NCBI RefSeq assembly: GCF_037023745.1
Contig: NZ_CP146101.1
Coordinates: forward strand, 620,001 to 684,000
Length of the DNA stretch: 64,000 bases
Direction: 5' to 3'
DNA from: Streptomyces sp. SCSIO 30461
Lineage (GTDB): Bacteria > Actinomycetota > Actinomycetes > Streptomycetales > Streptomycetaceae
In this document: positions 1-8,555 of the stretch, in pieces
How the letters are laid out: each line of letters begins with the position of its first letter
How positions within the stretch are numbered: the stretch's first letter is position 1
The notes under the pieces: model-generated
What the model saw: the letters and a program-made list of their open reading frames with translations, nothing else
Told to the model about the DNA's origin: nothing
Databases searched by the model: none
Program-made: the position numbers and the translations under genes

Positions 1-626
1 GGGGCAGGCAGGGTGACGGACGCGCGGGACGCGGCAACGTCCCCACTTCGGGTCTGGGCCAGTCCCCGGCCCAGTGCTCCGGCTCCGGCGGAGGCGACGG
101 CTGCCGCGGTGGCGGCGATCAGGAAGCCGCGGCGGTCCCAGCCGTCCGGCTCGCTCGGCGTCACCGCTTCGCCGGGGCCGGTGAGACTGCCCACCACGGT
201 GTAGAGCACCGCGGAACCGGCGAGTGCCCCGAGGGTCGATGGCAGGGCGTCGACCCACGACACCGAATCCGGGCGCCCGAGCGCGGCAGCCGCTCCGAGC
301 ACACCGAAGGCCAGGACCCCGAGAGCGCCAACGCGACGATGACGCAGGGCAAGCAGCCCAAGAGCCACGGCGAACAGCGCCAGCATCGTGAGAATGCCCG
401 CCTGCAGCACCGATTTGTCATCGGTGCCGAAGTTGCGGATCGCCCAGTCCTTCACCTGCGCCGGGGTGATGTCGATGGACGCGCCGCCGACCGCGACCAC
501 GGGACTGGACTCCGGTCGCACGAACGCTGCCACGAGTTCCGCGACAGCCAGCGCGGAGAAGGCGGCCAGCACACCGCCGGCGCCCGCCAGAGCTCCACGG
601 ATGAGAGTTGCTCGGTTGATGCTCAC
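1..626 (-). CDS. Molybdopterin-dependent oxidoreductase, membrane-anchored N-terminal part (partial)
   Basis: Only the first 208 codons are in the window; the gene runs off the left edge. The GTG start at 626 is preceded by AAGGA at good spacing. The visible part has four hydrophobic segments (about residues 8-30, 65-85, 90-105 and 112-135), then a twin-arginine-like DRRGFL followed by another hydrophobic stretch around residue 170. This matches the N-terminal membrane region that Streptomyces sulfite-oxidase-family (Mo-cofactor) enzymes carry before the catalytic domain, which is not in the window. Assignment rests on recall of that family's N-terminus, so substrate and cofactor cannot be shown here. 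It is divergent from sigK; in mycobacteria and Streptomyces such redox genes often sit beside SigK/RskA pairs. Confidence 0.6.
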   Translation of the reverse strand, partial: MSINRATLIRGALAGAGGVLAAFSALAVAELVAAFVRPESSPVVAVGGASIDITPAQVKDWAIRNFGTDDKSVLQAGILTMLALFAVALGLLALRHRRVGALGVLAFGVLGAAAALGRPDSVSWVDALPSTLGALAGSAVLYTVVGSLTGPGEAVTPSEPDGWDRRGFLIAATAAAVASAGAGALGRGLAQTRSGDVAASRASVTLPA

Positions 627-928
627 ACCCGTCCTTCGCGGCGTCGGATCCACCGGCTTGCCCCCCGCCGATGAACACAACCGTCCGGTGGGCATGCCGA
701 TCGTGGCCTCTGCGGGCGCATCGGCGGATGCGGGCCACCAGGTCCGCCGACCGCGCGCGGTTTTGGTGTCCGCACCACGCCGGACACGGTCGAGCGCCCG
801 ATAACCGAGTCACCCATCCGTTGGCTCGAGCGCGGCGAAGTAGTGGTGTAGGGGGCGTTACAGCGCCTAGCGCATGATGCGTACATTATCTGATTTGTCT
901 TCATTGATCACCGAGGGACTGTCATGCC
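627..928. other. Divergent intergenic region
   Basis: About 300 bases between the molybdoenzyme gene and sigK. No convincing gene. The last 60 bases (about 868-910) are markedly AT-richer than the surroundings and probably hold the sigK promoter; I see no clear known operator. Confidence 0.5.
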
Positions 929-1582
929 ATGGAAGCATCGCGCTCAGCAACAGGGTCGCCTGTGCGAGGCGGCCCACCAGCGATGAGAGGCATCCCGTTG
1001 AGCGAACCCGCTTCCTCTGGACCGCCGGACCCGGAGGAGCTCCGGCTGGACGAGGTCATGCGACAAGTCGCGTGCGGCGACAAGGAAGCGTTCGCCGCTC
1101 TTTACGACGCCGTCGCCGACACCGTGTTCGGCATCGTCCTCAAGGTCGTGCGCGATCGGGCCCAGTCCGAAGAGGTCACGCAAGAGGTCATGATCGACTT
1201 GTGGCGGCGCGCCCCGCGCTACGATCCGAGCAAGGGCAGCGTCCATGCCTGGGCCACCATGATCGCTCACCGCCGGGCCGTGGACCGGGTCCGCTCGGCC
1301 GAAGCGACCGCCACCCGCGACCACGACCACGCCGTACGCGAAGTGCAGCGGCCTTACGACGACGTCGCCGAGCGGGTCGAGACCCGGCTGCAGAGCCAGC
1401 AGGTACGCCGCTGCATGAAGACACTCACCGAGATCCAGCGGCAAGCGGTCACGCTCGCCTACTACCAGGGGCTGACCTACCGCGAAGTCGCGGAAACCCT
1501 CTGCACACCGCTTCCGACCATCAAGACACGCATGCGCGACGGGCTCATCCGGCTGCGCGACTGCATGGGGGTGACCGCATGA
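929..1582 (+). CDS. sigK: ECF RNA polymerase sigma factor, SigK family
   Basis: ECF sigma factor with region 2 (about residues 50-120, including EEVTQEVMIDLWRRAPRYD and the WATMIAHRRAVDRVR stretch) and region 4 (about 160-210, with AVTLAYYQGLTYREVAE and the recognition helix PTIKTRMRDGLIRLRD). It should direct core polymerase to its own promoter set when released from the membrane anti-sigma factor encoded next. The start is uncertain: ATG 929 gives 217 residues, ATG 983 gives 199 residues, which fits the family better; each has a moderate purine-rich ribosome site about 10 bases upstream. The stop overlaps the next start (ATGA), showing translational coupling and near-equal synthesis of sigma and anti-sigma. 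Confidence 0.88.
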   Translation: MEASRSATGSPVRGGPPAMRGIPLSEPASSGPPDPEELRLDEVMRQVACGDKEAFAALYDAVADTVFGIVLKVVRDRAQSEEVTQEVMIDLWRRAPRYDPSKGSVHAWATMIAHRRAVDRVRSAEATATRDHDHAVREVQRPYDDVAERVETRLQSQQVRRCMKTLTEIQRQAVTLAYYQGLTYREVAETLCTPLPTIKTRMRDGLIRLRDCMGVTA

Positions 1583-2328
1583 AGACAATCGAGGAAGTCC
1601 ACACCCTCACCGGCGCCTACGCCCTCGACGCGCTCCCACGCGACGAGCGTGAAAGGGTCGAGGCCCACCTCACGCGATGTGCCCCATGCCGTGGCGAGGT
1701 GGCCGGGTTCACCGCCACCGCCGGCCGTCTCGCCCAAGCGGTGAGCACCCCCGCCCCGCGGGCCATGCGGGATTCCGTGATGCGAGGCATCGAATCCGTG
1801 CGCCAGATGCCTCCACGTGTGCCCGCGACGAACCCGCGCGTCACATCGATCCTCGCCGGAAAGCGCAGGACCGGCCCCCTCCTCATCGCTGCCGGCCTCG
1901 TCGCGGCCGTCACGTTCGCCGGCGTCGCAGCCTGGCAGCACCAGCAGAGCAACGAGTCACGACAACGGGCGGCGCAGGCGACCCGTCAACTCGACGACCT
2001 GACCTCGGTCATGTCCGCCCCCGACGCCCGAACCGTCCAGGGCCGCACCACCAACGGAGCCACCACTTCGGTCATCGCATCCAGGCGACTGGGCAAGGCG
2101 GTGTTCGTCGGGACCGGCCTACCCAGGCCCGAAACAGGCAAGACCTACCAGCTCTGGTATGCCGAACAAGGCACCATGCACCCGGCCGGACTGGTCGAAC
2201 ACGACGGGGCTGTCGTCATCGACGGCAACCTCACCAACGCCACGGCCATCGGACTCACCATCGAACCCGACGGCGGATCATCCCAGCCCACCACCACACC
2301 TCTGATGCTCCTCACGCTTCCCACATGA
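1579..2328 (+). CDS. rskA: Anti-sigma factor, RskA family
   Basis: 249-residue membrane anti-sigma factor. The N-terminal cytoplasmic part carries the zinc-anti-sigma signature H-x3-C-x2-C (HLTRCAPC, about residues 33-40), a single membrane segment lies near residues 98-115 (LLIAAGLVAAVTFAGVAAW), and the exported C-terminal domain ends in the RskA-type fold (TYQLWYAEQGTMHPAGLV). It should hold the upstream sigma factor inactive at the membrane until signalled proteolysis or redox change. It overlaps sigK by four bases. The RskA C-terminal family is recognised from motif content; the trigger cannot be read from sequence. Confidence 0.88.
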   Translation: MKTIEEVHTLTGAYALDALPRDERERVEAHLTRCAPCRGEVAGFTATAGRLAQAVSTPAPRAMRDSVMRGIESVRQMPPRVPATNPRVTSILAGKRRTGPLLIAAGLVAAVTFAGVAAWQHQQSNESRQRAAQATRQLDDLTSVMSAPDARTVQGRTTNGATTSVIASRRLGKAVFVGTGLPRPETGKTYQLWYAEQGTMHPAGLVEHDGAVVIDGNLTNATAIGLTIEPDGGSSQPTTTPLMLLTLPT

Positions 2329-2610
2329 CCGGACGCACCAGCCCTGAGCCATGTGACGGCCGCCCATCCGCTTCGCCTTCGCCGGCGAAGTGCAGATGGA
2401 GCGGCCGGCAACGGAGGCGAGCGGAACGCCGGGAGGGACATATCGGCACTCATCCGCGTACGCGTCCTCGTGGTCTCGGACTCCGGCCTCTGGTGCGGAG
2501 ATCCGGATGCTCCACCGACCTTGTTCCGGACCGAGGCCAGGCCGGTCCGGGCGGCGTCACCGGCAGGCGTCGTGTGCACGCTCACCGAGTGGCCGTGACA
2601 CCATCAAGGC

Positions 2611-3129
2611 GTGCTCGACATCGGCTACTCCCTCTCCCGACGTTTCCCTGACCCCCCGCAGACCGACTACCGGCATGCCGACGTGCACGCACTGCGGCAC
2701 GACCTCTTCTGCGGAGACGTCTATCTCGCCGACACCGAAGAGGACCGCGAGGTGTCCACAGCCTGGGGGTGGGTGCCCGTACTGGACTTCGCCTGGGCGC
2801 TGTGCGACATCGTCGAGCGACTCGACCGCGACCCGCTCGGCTCCCGGGCCTCCCGGCCCCAATACGCCGAGCTGGACTTCACCGAGTCCACGGACCGCAT
2901 GCTCTTCGAGCGCCGCTTCGGTTGGGTGGACGTCGAAGCCGACTGGATGCCCGGCGACGAGCCGGCCCTCACCTTCAGCCACAGCGAACTGCGCCGTGAG
3001 GCACGCGACTTCCTGCACGACTTGATCGCCGACCTCACCGATCTCCACGACGGCCTCGCCGACAACCCTGTCGTCTGGGACCTCCAGAGCCGCTTCCCTC
3101 GCGCCCCAGCCGCCCCGCGCACCACCTGA
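2611..3129 (+). CDS. Hypothetical acidic protein
   Basis: 172 residues from a GTG start, no signal peptide or membrane segment. The protein is acidic and rich in Trp and aromatic residues (TAWGWVPVLDFAWALCDIVERLD near residues 50-72). Codon bias is typical of the host, so it is very likely real. Similar stand-alone proteins occur in Streptomyces without known function. It ends three bases from the stop of the convergent pentapeptide-repeat gene. Confidence 0.7.
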   Translation: MLDIGYSLSRRFPDPPQTDYRHADVHALRHDLFCGDVYLADTEEDREVSTAWGWVPVLDFAWALCDIVERLDRDPLGSRASRPQYAELDFTESTDRMLFERRFGWVDVEADWMPGDEPALTFSHSELRREARDFLHDLIADLTDLHDGLADNPVVWDLQSRFPRAPAAPRTT

Positions 3130-3132
3130 GGC

Positions 3133-3804
3133 TCAGTCCTCCACCCGCAACCCGATCTGCGCCGCCAGCACCGGCGCCAGATCCAGCAGCTGAGCCGGGC
3201 TGATCACCGCACCGGCCAGCCGCTCGACCCCTCTGGCGATATCCAGCTCCGCCGCCTGCCTCAGATCCACGTCGCGCATCCCGGCTCCGCCGAAATCCGC
3301 CCGCCGCAGCGCGCAGTCCCGGAACTCCACCCGCGTCAGCTCGGCCGCACCGAAGTCGGGCTCGGACAGGACGCACCCCTCGAAGACCACATCCTTCAAC
3401 CGGGCTCCACGCAGGTTCAGATAGTCGAACTTCCCGCCTTTCACCAGCACCCGCTCCAGCACCGCACCGTGCAGCTGCACCCCGCCCATCCGGGCGTCCA
3501 CGATCTCCGCGTCCCGCAGCGACGCCCCCGCAAGGTCGGTCCCCACGCCTCGCACGCCTGTCAGCGCGGAGTCGATGAATCGGGCGCTGACCAGCGAAGT
3601 CCCATCGAGCAGGCACTCCCGCAGTGCACAGTCCAAGAAGCGTGCCCCTGCCCCGTCCTGCCCTGACAGATCCAGCCCGGCCAGCTCGAACCCGTCATAG
3701 TCCCCGTCGGGCTCCAACCGCCGCCCCTCCTCGTACGGACACAGCGGTGGCAGCCTCACCTCAGGCCGTTGGGCCGCCGACAGCTTCCTCGTCCTCTGCG
3801 CCAT
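3133..3804 (-). CDS. Pentapeptide repeat protein
   Basis: 223 residues from ATG 3804 (an upstream in-frame ATG at 3822 is less likely). From about residue 40 to 190 it consists of A(D/N)LXX-type pentapeptide units, for example FELAGLDLSGQDGAGARF, ADFGGAGMRDVDLRQA, which build a right-handed quadrilateral beta-helix. Members act as DNA mimics (Qnr/MfpA type) or have unknown roles; nothing here separates these. No membrane segment. The genes on both sides are unrelated hypothetical proteins. Confidence 0.85.
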   Translation of the reverse strand: MAQRTRKLSAAQRPEVRLPPLCPYEEGRRLEPDGDYDGFELAGLDLSGQDGAGARFLDCALRECLLDGTSLVSARFIDSALTGVRGVGTDLAGASLRDAEIVDARMGGVQLHGAVLERVLVKGGKFDYLNLRGARLKDVVFEGCVLSEPDFGAAELTRVEFRDCALRRADFGGAGMRDVDLRQAAELDIARGVERLAGAVISPAQLLDLAPVLAAQIGLRVED

Positions 3805-3855
3805 GACCACATGGTGCCGCACCTCACTGACATCGAGCGGGAGCGCGGCGGCCGG

Positions 3856-4119
3856 CTACCGCTCCGGGCCCGTACCGCCCCGGTACGACTCGTTCCTGAG
3901 TACATCCCCCAGGTCGCCCAGTGGCCCGTCCGCCGGATCGTCGAGCCCTTCCTCACCGGACACCTCACGCGATGCCCGGCCCTCGCCGGCACCGCCACCA
4001 CCGTCGCCGCGATCCCCGCCGTCGCTGGAAGCGCCGCGGCCCGCCTCCCGCGCATGCCGCTGCTTCTCCTCCTCAAGGTGCTTCCGGATCTGTTCGGGCT
4101 TGTCTCCGAGCTGGTCCAT
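3856..4119 (-). CDS. Small charged hypothetical protein
   Basis: 87 residues. The start at 4119 is chosen because GAGGGAG lies seven bases upstream; an ATG two codons earlier (4125) is also possible. N-terminus is helical and highly charged (DKPEQIRKHLEEEKQRHAREAGRG), the rest is Gly/Asp/Glu-rich and probably disordered. Host-like codon use. Function unknown. Confidence 0.5.
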   Translation of the reverse strand: MDQLGDKPEQIRKHLEEEKQRHAREAGRGASSDGGDRGDGGGGAGEGRASREVSGEEGLDDPADGPLGDLGDVLRNESYRGGTGPER

Positions 4120-4336
4120 GACCATCTCCCTCGTCAGCGCCCCGGCCCCCCGGCCACGCCGCAAGACTCACACAGCCCCGCCCACTCCGCACCCGGAAGC
4201 GGCCCGACCTGCGCGCCCAGGATCTCGATCATCAACAGGCTGTAGCGGTTGACAGCTGATCGCTCATCGCCAAAAACGATCCGGAGCAGTAACGTCCGGC
4301 AGACAACGGACCACGCCACCCACCGGCAGGGAAGAA

Positions 4337-5728
4337 ATGAACACCGTCAACGGCGGCATATCGTTCTGGTACGCACAAGAAGGCGTCCCCGCGCCCCGGG
4401 AACCCCTGCCCGGCGACACCACAGCCGACGTCTGCATCGTCGGCGGCGGGTACACCGGCCTCTGGACGGCCTACTACCTCAAGAAGGCCGTCCCCTTCCT
4501 CAACATCACCGTGCTCGAAGCCAGGTTCTGCGGCTATGGCGCCTCAGGCCGAAACGGCGGCTGGCTCTACAACGGCATCGCCGGACGCGACCGCTACGCC
4601 AGACTCCACGGCCATGAAGCCGCCGTACGCCTCCAGCAGGCCATGAACGACACGGTCACGGAAGTCATCGACACCGCTCGCGCCGAGCGCATCGACGCCG
4701 ACATCCACCACGGCGGCGTACTCGAAGTCGCCTATACCCCGGCCCAACTGGCCCGGCTCAGAGACTTCCACACCGTCGAGATCGCCTTCGGCGAGAAGGA
4801 CCGCGAACTCTACGGCGCCCGCGCCACCGCCCAGCGCATCCGCGTCGCCGGAGCCGTCGGATCCAGCTGGACTCCCCACGGGGCCCGGATCCACCCGGTC
4901 AAACTCGCCAACGGACTCGCCGCAGCCGTCGAAGCGCTCGGCGTCACCATCCATGAATCGACCCCCGTCACCGAGATCAGACCCAAGCACGCCGTCACCC
5001 CTTACGGCACCGTCCGAGCCCCCTACGTACTGCGCTGCACCGAAGGCTTCACCGCCACGCTCGCCCACCAGCGCCGCACCTGGCTCCCCATGAACTCCTC
5101 CATGATCGCCACCGAGCCGCTCCCCGCCGCACTCTGGGACACCATCGGTTGGGAAGGACGTGAAGCACTCGGCGACATGGCCCACGCCTACATGTACGCC
5201 CAGCGCACCGCCGACGACCGCATCGCCATCGGCGGACGCGGCGTCCCCTACCGCTACGCCTCCAACACCGACAACGACGGCCGCACCCAACCCGCCACCA
5301 TCGCGGCCCTCCGCGCCATCCTCACCCGCTTCTTCCCTCAGCTCGCGCACGTCCGCATCGACCACGCCTGGTCAGGCGTCCTCGGCGTTCCACGCGACTG
5401 GTGCGCCACCGTCACCCTCGACCGCTCCACCGGCCTCGGCTGGGCCGGCGGCTACGTCGGTTCCGGCGTCGCCGCCGCCAACCTCGCCGCCCGCACCCTG
5501 CGCGACCTCATCCAGCAGGACTCCGGCCAATCCGGCCCCACGGACCTGACCGCCCTCCCCTGGGTCAACCACAAGGTCCGCAAATGGGAACCCGAACCCC
5601 TCCGCTGGCTCGGGGTCCACTCCCTCTACGCGGCCTTCCGCGCCGCCGACCGCCGCGAGCTCGCGGGCCGCAGCACGGACACGGACCGCATCGCGGCACT
5701 CGCGAACAAGATCGCCGGCCGCGACTGA
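4337..5728 (+). CDS. FAD-dependent oxidoreductase, D-amino-acid-oxidase (DAO) family
   Basis: 463 residues. An N-terminal Rossmann dinucleotide-binding motif VCIVGGGYTGLWTAYYL lies at about residues 32-48, followed by the DAO-family signature ASGRNGGWLYNG near residue 70. The C-terminal GLGWAGGYVGSGVAAANLAARTL (about residue 372-394) contacts FAD. Such enzymes (gamma-glutamylputrescine oxidase/PuuB-like, glycine oxidase-like) oxidise secondary or primary amines; the substrate cannot be predicted. An AAGAA-type ribosome site precedes ATG 4337. It stands alone, with no obvious partner genes. Confidence 0.85.
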   Translation: MNTVNGGISFWYAQEGVPAPREPLPGDTTADVCIVGGGYTGLWTAYYLKKAVPFLNITVLEARFCGYGASGRNGGWLYNGIAGRDRYARLHGHEAAVRLQQAMNDTVTEVIDTARAERIDADIHHGGVLEVAYTPAQLARLRDFHTVEIAFGEKDRELYGARATAQRIRVAGAVGSSWTPHGARIHPVKLANGLAAAVEALGVTIHESTPVTEIRPKHAVTPYGTVRAPYVLRCTEGFTATLAHQRRTWLPMNSSMIATEPLPAALWDTIGWEGREALGDMAHAYMYAQRTADDRIAIGGRGVPYRYASNTDNDGRTQPATIAALRAILTRFFPQLAHVRIDHAWSGVLGVPRDWCATVTLDRSTGLGWAGGYVGSGVAAANLAARTLRDLIQQDSGQSGPTDLTALPWVNHKVRKWEPEPLRWLGVHSLYAAFRAADRRELAGRSTDTDRIAALANKIAGRD

Positions 5729-5893
5729 GAGACGGCCGGGGAAGTCCGCGCAACGCGATGTGCGCCTCCGTATGACGTCAGTCGCCGAACGGCTGTCCCA
5801 TCCACCTCGGTGGATCAGCGTGCGGCGCCGGATGCATGGGATCATCACCCTGCCCCCTCCGGGGCCGAGGCCGGTTGCCCATGGCCGCTGTGC

Positions 5894-6481
5894 TCAGTCG
5901 CCCTCCGCCCCGCCGGGTCGGGCGGCCCGGTCGGCGCGGGCGGCCAGGACTTCGATGGTCCGTTCGCACCAGCGGACGTTCTCCTCCTCGAAGGAGCGCC
6001 CGCGCATCAGCGTCAGATACGGGCCGACCTGATCCGTCTCGACCAGGTACTCGTCCTCGGTGCTGCCGTCCAGCATGTGGTCCCGCAGCCGCTCGTAGCG
6101 GGCCAGCTTGTCGCGGATCCGTTCCAGGCGCTCCTCGAGCAACGCGCGCATCGCGTCCGGGTCCACCTCGTCCACGGCTTGGATCTTCACCATCAGTTCG
6201 TCGCGGATGGTCGTGGGGCGCGGCGGGGTCAGGGTGAAGCCGCGGAGTGCGTCCCGTCCGGTCCCGGTGAGGCTGAACATGCGCTTGTTGGGACGTCGTT
6301 CCTGCTGGACGACGCGCGCCTGGACAAGTCCGTCGGTGGCCAGTCGGTCCAGCTCCCGGTACAGCTGCTGCGGCGTCGAGGACCAGAAGTTCGCCACGGA
6401 CACATCGAAGACCTTGGCCAGGTCGTAGCCGGACGCCTCGCCGTTCAGGAGCGCCGCGAGAACCGCGTACTTGAGAGACAC
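5894..6481 (-). CDS. PadR family transcriptional regulator
   Basis: 195 residues from GTG 6481. N-terminal winged helix (SLKYAVLAALLNGEASGYDLAKVFD, wing RMFSLTGTGRDALRGF) and a C-terminal helical dimerisation region (about residues 95-180) typical of PadR/Vir_act_alpha_C proteins. These usually repress a divergent gene set and are released by an aromatic or hydrophobic ligand. It is divergent from the three-gene redox operon starting at 6607, so that operon is its likely target. Confidence 0.9.
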   Translation of the reverse strand: MSLKYAVLAALLNGEASGYDLAKVFDVSVANFWSSTPQQLYRELDRLATDGLVQARVVQQERRPNKRMFSLTGTGRDALRGFTLTPPRPTTIRDELMVKIQAVDEVDPDAMRALLEERLERIRDKLARYERLRDHMLDGSTEDEYLVETDQVGPYLTLMRGRSFEEENVRWCERTIEVLAARADRAARPGGAEGD

Positions 6482-6606
6482 CTGGACACGCTAACACTGA
6501 TGTGATTACTCTCGTTTACACCTACTCAACAAAGTGATTAGCGAGAGGCGTCATGCGTCGGGACGGTTGTCCGGTGGCGCCGCCCGAGAGTCAGGGAGAA
6601 CCCGCC
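6482..6606. promoter_or_regulatory. Divergent promoter/operator region for PadR and the redox operon
   Basis: The 125-base gap contains an AT-rich core (about 6490-6540) in otherwise GC-rich DNA. GTGATTA occurs twice in the same orientation at 6502-6508 and 6534-6540, 32 bases apart (three helical turns), and CTAACACTGATGTGATTA is close to an inverted repeat. This is a reasonable PadR operator candidate, inferred only from position and symmetry. AGGGAG ahead of ATG 6607 is the ribosome site of the first operon gene. Confidence 0.4.
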
Positions 6607-7038
6607 ATGCATCCGTTCCGCCAGGCAGTCGAGTCCGGCGACCACGCCGCCCTCCCCGCGCTGCTCGCCGACGATGTCGTCTTCACCAGTCCGGTCGCCT
6701 TCCGCCCTTACGAGGGCAAGCCGATGACGACCGCGATCCTGAGCAATGTGATCCAGGTCTTCGAGGACTTCCGCTACGTCCGCGAGATCAACGGCGCCGA
6801 CGGCCGTGATCACGCGCTCGTCTTCACGGCCAAGGTCGGCGGGCGCGAGATCAACGGCTGCGACTTCCTGCATGTGAACGAGGACGGCCTCATCGACGAC
6901 TTCATGGTGATGGTCAGGCCGCTGTCCGCCGCACAGGCGCTCTCGGAGGCGATGGGCGCCAGGTTCGACGCGATCGGCCGGGAGGCCGCCGCCATGGCCG
7001 CCGAGGCCGCTGCCGACTCCGCGGCGGCCGGGTCATGA
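6607..7038 (+). CDS. NTF2/SnoaL-like protein
   Basis: 143 residues. Starts with a helix, then ADDVVFTSPVAFRPYEGK, the cone-shaped alpha+beta SnoaL-like pattern, continuing to about residue 105. It ends in an Ala-rich tail (AAAMAAEAAADSAAAGS). Family members bind small hydrophobic molecules or act as cyclases/isomerases; some only fold as carriers. AGGGAG ribosome site. Its stop overlaps the next start by four bases, so it is the first gene of a coupled operon with the flavin desaturase and the reductase. Confidence 0.8.
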   Translation: MHPFRQAVESGDHAALPALLADDVVFTSPVAFRPYEGKPMTTAILSNVIQVFEDFRYVREINGADGRDHALVFTAKVGGREINGCDFLHVNEDGLIDDFMVMVRPLSAAQALSEAMGARFDAIGREAAAMAAEAAADSAAAGS

Positions 7039-8555
7039 GTGACGGCGACCTCGCATACGACGTCGTCGTCATCGGGGCCGGAAACGCGGGCCTGGCCGCC
7101 GCCGTCACCCTCCAACGCGCAGGCGCCCGCACCCTGCTCGTCGAGCGCCACAACGTGCCCGGCGGTTGTGCGACGTCCTTCCGGCGCGGCCGCTTCGAGT
7201 TCGAGGTCGCCCTGCACCAGCTGTCCGGCATCGGGGCGGAAGGCCAGGCGTTCTCGCTGCGTGCGCTGCTCGCCTCGCTGGATGTCGCCGATCGGCTGGA
7301 CTTCGTCGAGGAGCGCGACCTGTACCGGGCCGTGGTGCCCGGTGTGTACGACGTGACGCTGCCCGCGAGCTGGTCGGGTGCGACCGACGCCCTCGAAGCC
7401 GCCTTCCCCGGCAACCGCGCCCGTATCGACAGGTTCTTCGCGCTCGTACGCGACATCACCTTCTGGCAGGTCGCCGCGATGGACGGGCTGCCGGCCGAGC
7501 AGGTCGACCCACTGCTGTTCAGGCAGGGCCTGCGCCCCTTCAAGGACGTGCTGGACGCCCATTTCACCGATGAACGCCTCAAGTCGGTGCTGGGCGCGTA
7601 CTGGGGCTATCTCGGACTGCCCCCGTCCCGGCTGCCGTTCCAGGATCTGGCGCTGGTGCTGTTCGCGTATCTGGAGTTCAAGCCGTGGCACATACGCGGC
7701 GGCTCGCAGATGCTTTCGCGGGCGCTGCTCGACTCGTTCCAGCGCGCGGGCGGCGAGGTCAGGCTGAACACCGCGGTCACGGCCATCCGCACCGGTGGCG
7801 GCCGGGTCGCGGGCGTGCGGCTGGACTCCGGTGAGCGGGTGGACGCTGCCGAGGTGGTGTCCAACGTCTCGCTCCCCGCGACCTACTCCATGCTCGAAGG
7901 CCTGCCTCTCCCTGCCGCTGCCGCCCGAGATCTCGGCACCCGGCGCCCCGGGGTCTCCGGCTTCGTGCTGCACATGGGCCTGGACGCGACTCCCGCCGAA
8001 CTGGGCTTCACCGCCAGCACCAACTTCGTGAACCTCGACATGGACGACGACCGGACCTTCGCCGCCATGCGCCGCGGTTTCCCGGAGCCGGTGCGGGGGA
8101 TCGCCGCGTCCTGCTACGACGTCGAGCCGATCGGCTTCGCGCCGTCCGGTGCCAGCCATGTCAGCCTGATGACGCTCCAGTACGCGGATGCCTGGCAGGC
8201 CCTCGCACCAGCCGATTACGCCCGCGCCAAGTTCGCCTACGCCGAGGGCCTGCTGGACCTCCTGGAGACCATCACCCCGGGGGCGCGGGACGCGATCGAG
8301 GAGGTGGATGTCGCGACTCCGCTGACGATGGAACGCTATCTGGGCCATCCCGGAGGGGCGTTCTACGGCTATGAGCAGGACGCCGCCGAAGGCTGGCCGT
8401 TCCGCGGCATCCAGCGCGAAAGCCATGTACCCGGGCTGCATCTGGCGGGTGCCTGGGTGGGCATGTGCGGGTTCCAGCCGACCCTCCAGTCCGGGGCATC
8501 GGTCGCTCGCCGACTCCTTGACAGCAAGCCGGAGAACGAGGGAGCGCACGTATGA
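7035..8555 (+). CDS. Phytoene-desaturase/CrtISO-like FAD oxidoreductase
   Basis: 506 residues. N-terminal FAD motif VVVIGAGNAGLAAAVTLQRAG (about residues 10-30) with LLVERHNVPGGCATSFRRG, as in the CrtI/carotenoid-isomerase/retinol-saturase group. The C-terminus has the second FAD contact (HVPGLHLAGAWV, about residue 470-481). The family desaturates, isomerises or saturates polyenes. No carotenoid genes are nearby, so a carotenoid role is not supported by context. Start overlaps the NTF2-like gene and stop overlaps the reductase gene (ATGA both times), which points to a working complex or pathway of the three products. Confidence 0.85.
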   Translation: MSDGDLAYDVVVIGAGNAGLAAAVTLQRAGARTLLVERHNVPGGCATSFRRGRFEFEVALHQLSGIGAEGQAFSLRALLASLDVADRLDFVEERDLYRAVVPGVYDVTLPASWSGATDALEAAFPGNRARIDRFFALVRDITFWQVAAMDGLPAEQVDPLLFRQGLRPFKDVLDAHFTDERLKSVLGAYWGYLGLPPSRLPFQDLALVLFAYLEFKPWHIRGGSQMLSRALLDSFQRAGGEVRLNTAVTAIRTGGGRVAGVRLDSGERVDAAEVVSNVSLPATYSMLEGLPLPAAAARDLGTRRPGVSGFVLHMGLDATPAELGFTASTNFVNLDMDDDRTFAAMRRGFPEPVRGIAASCYDVEPIGFAPSGASHVSLMTLQYADAWQALAPADYARAKFAYAEGLLDLLETITPGARDAIEEVDVATPLTMERYLGHPGGAFYGYEQDAAEGWPFRGIQRESHVPGLHLAGAWVGMCGFQPTLQSGASVARRLLDSKPENEGAHV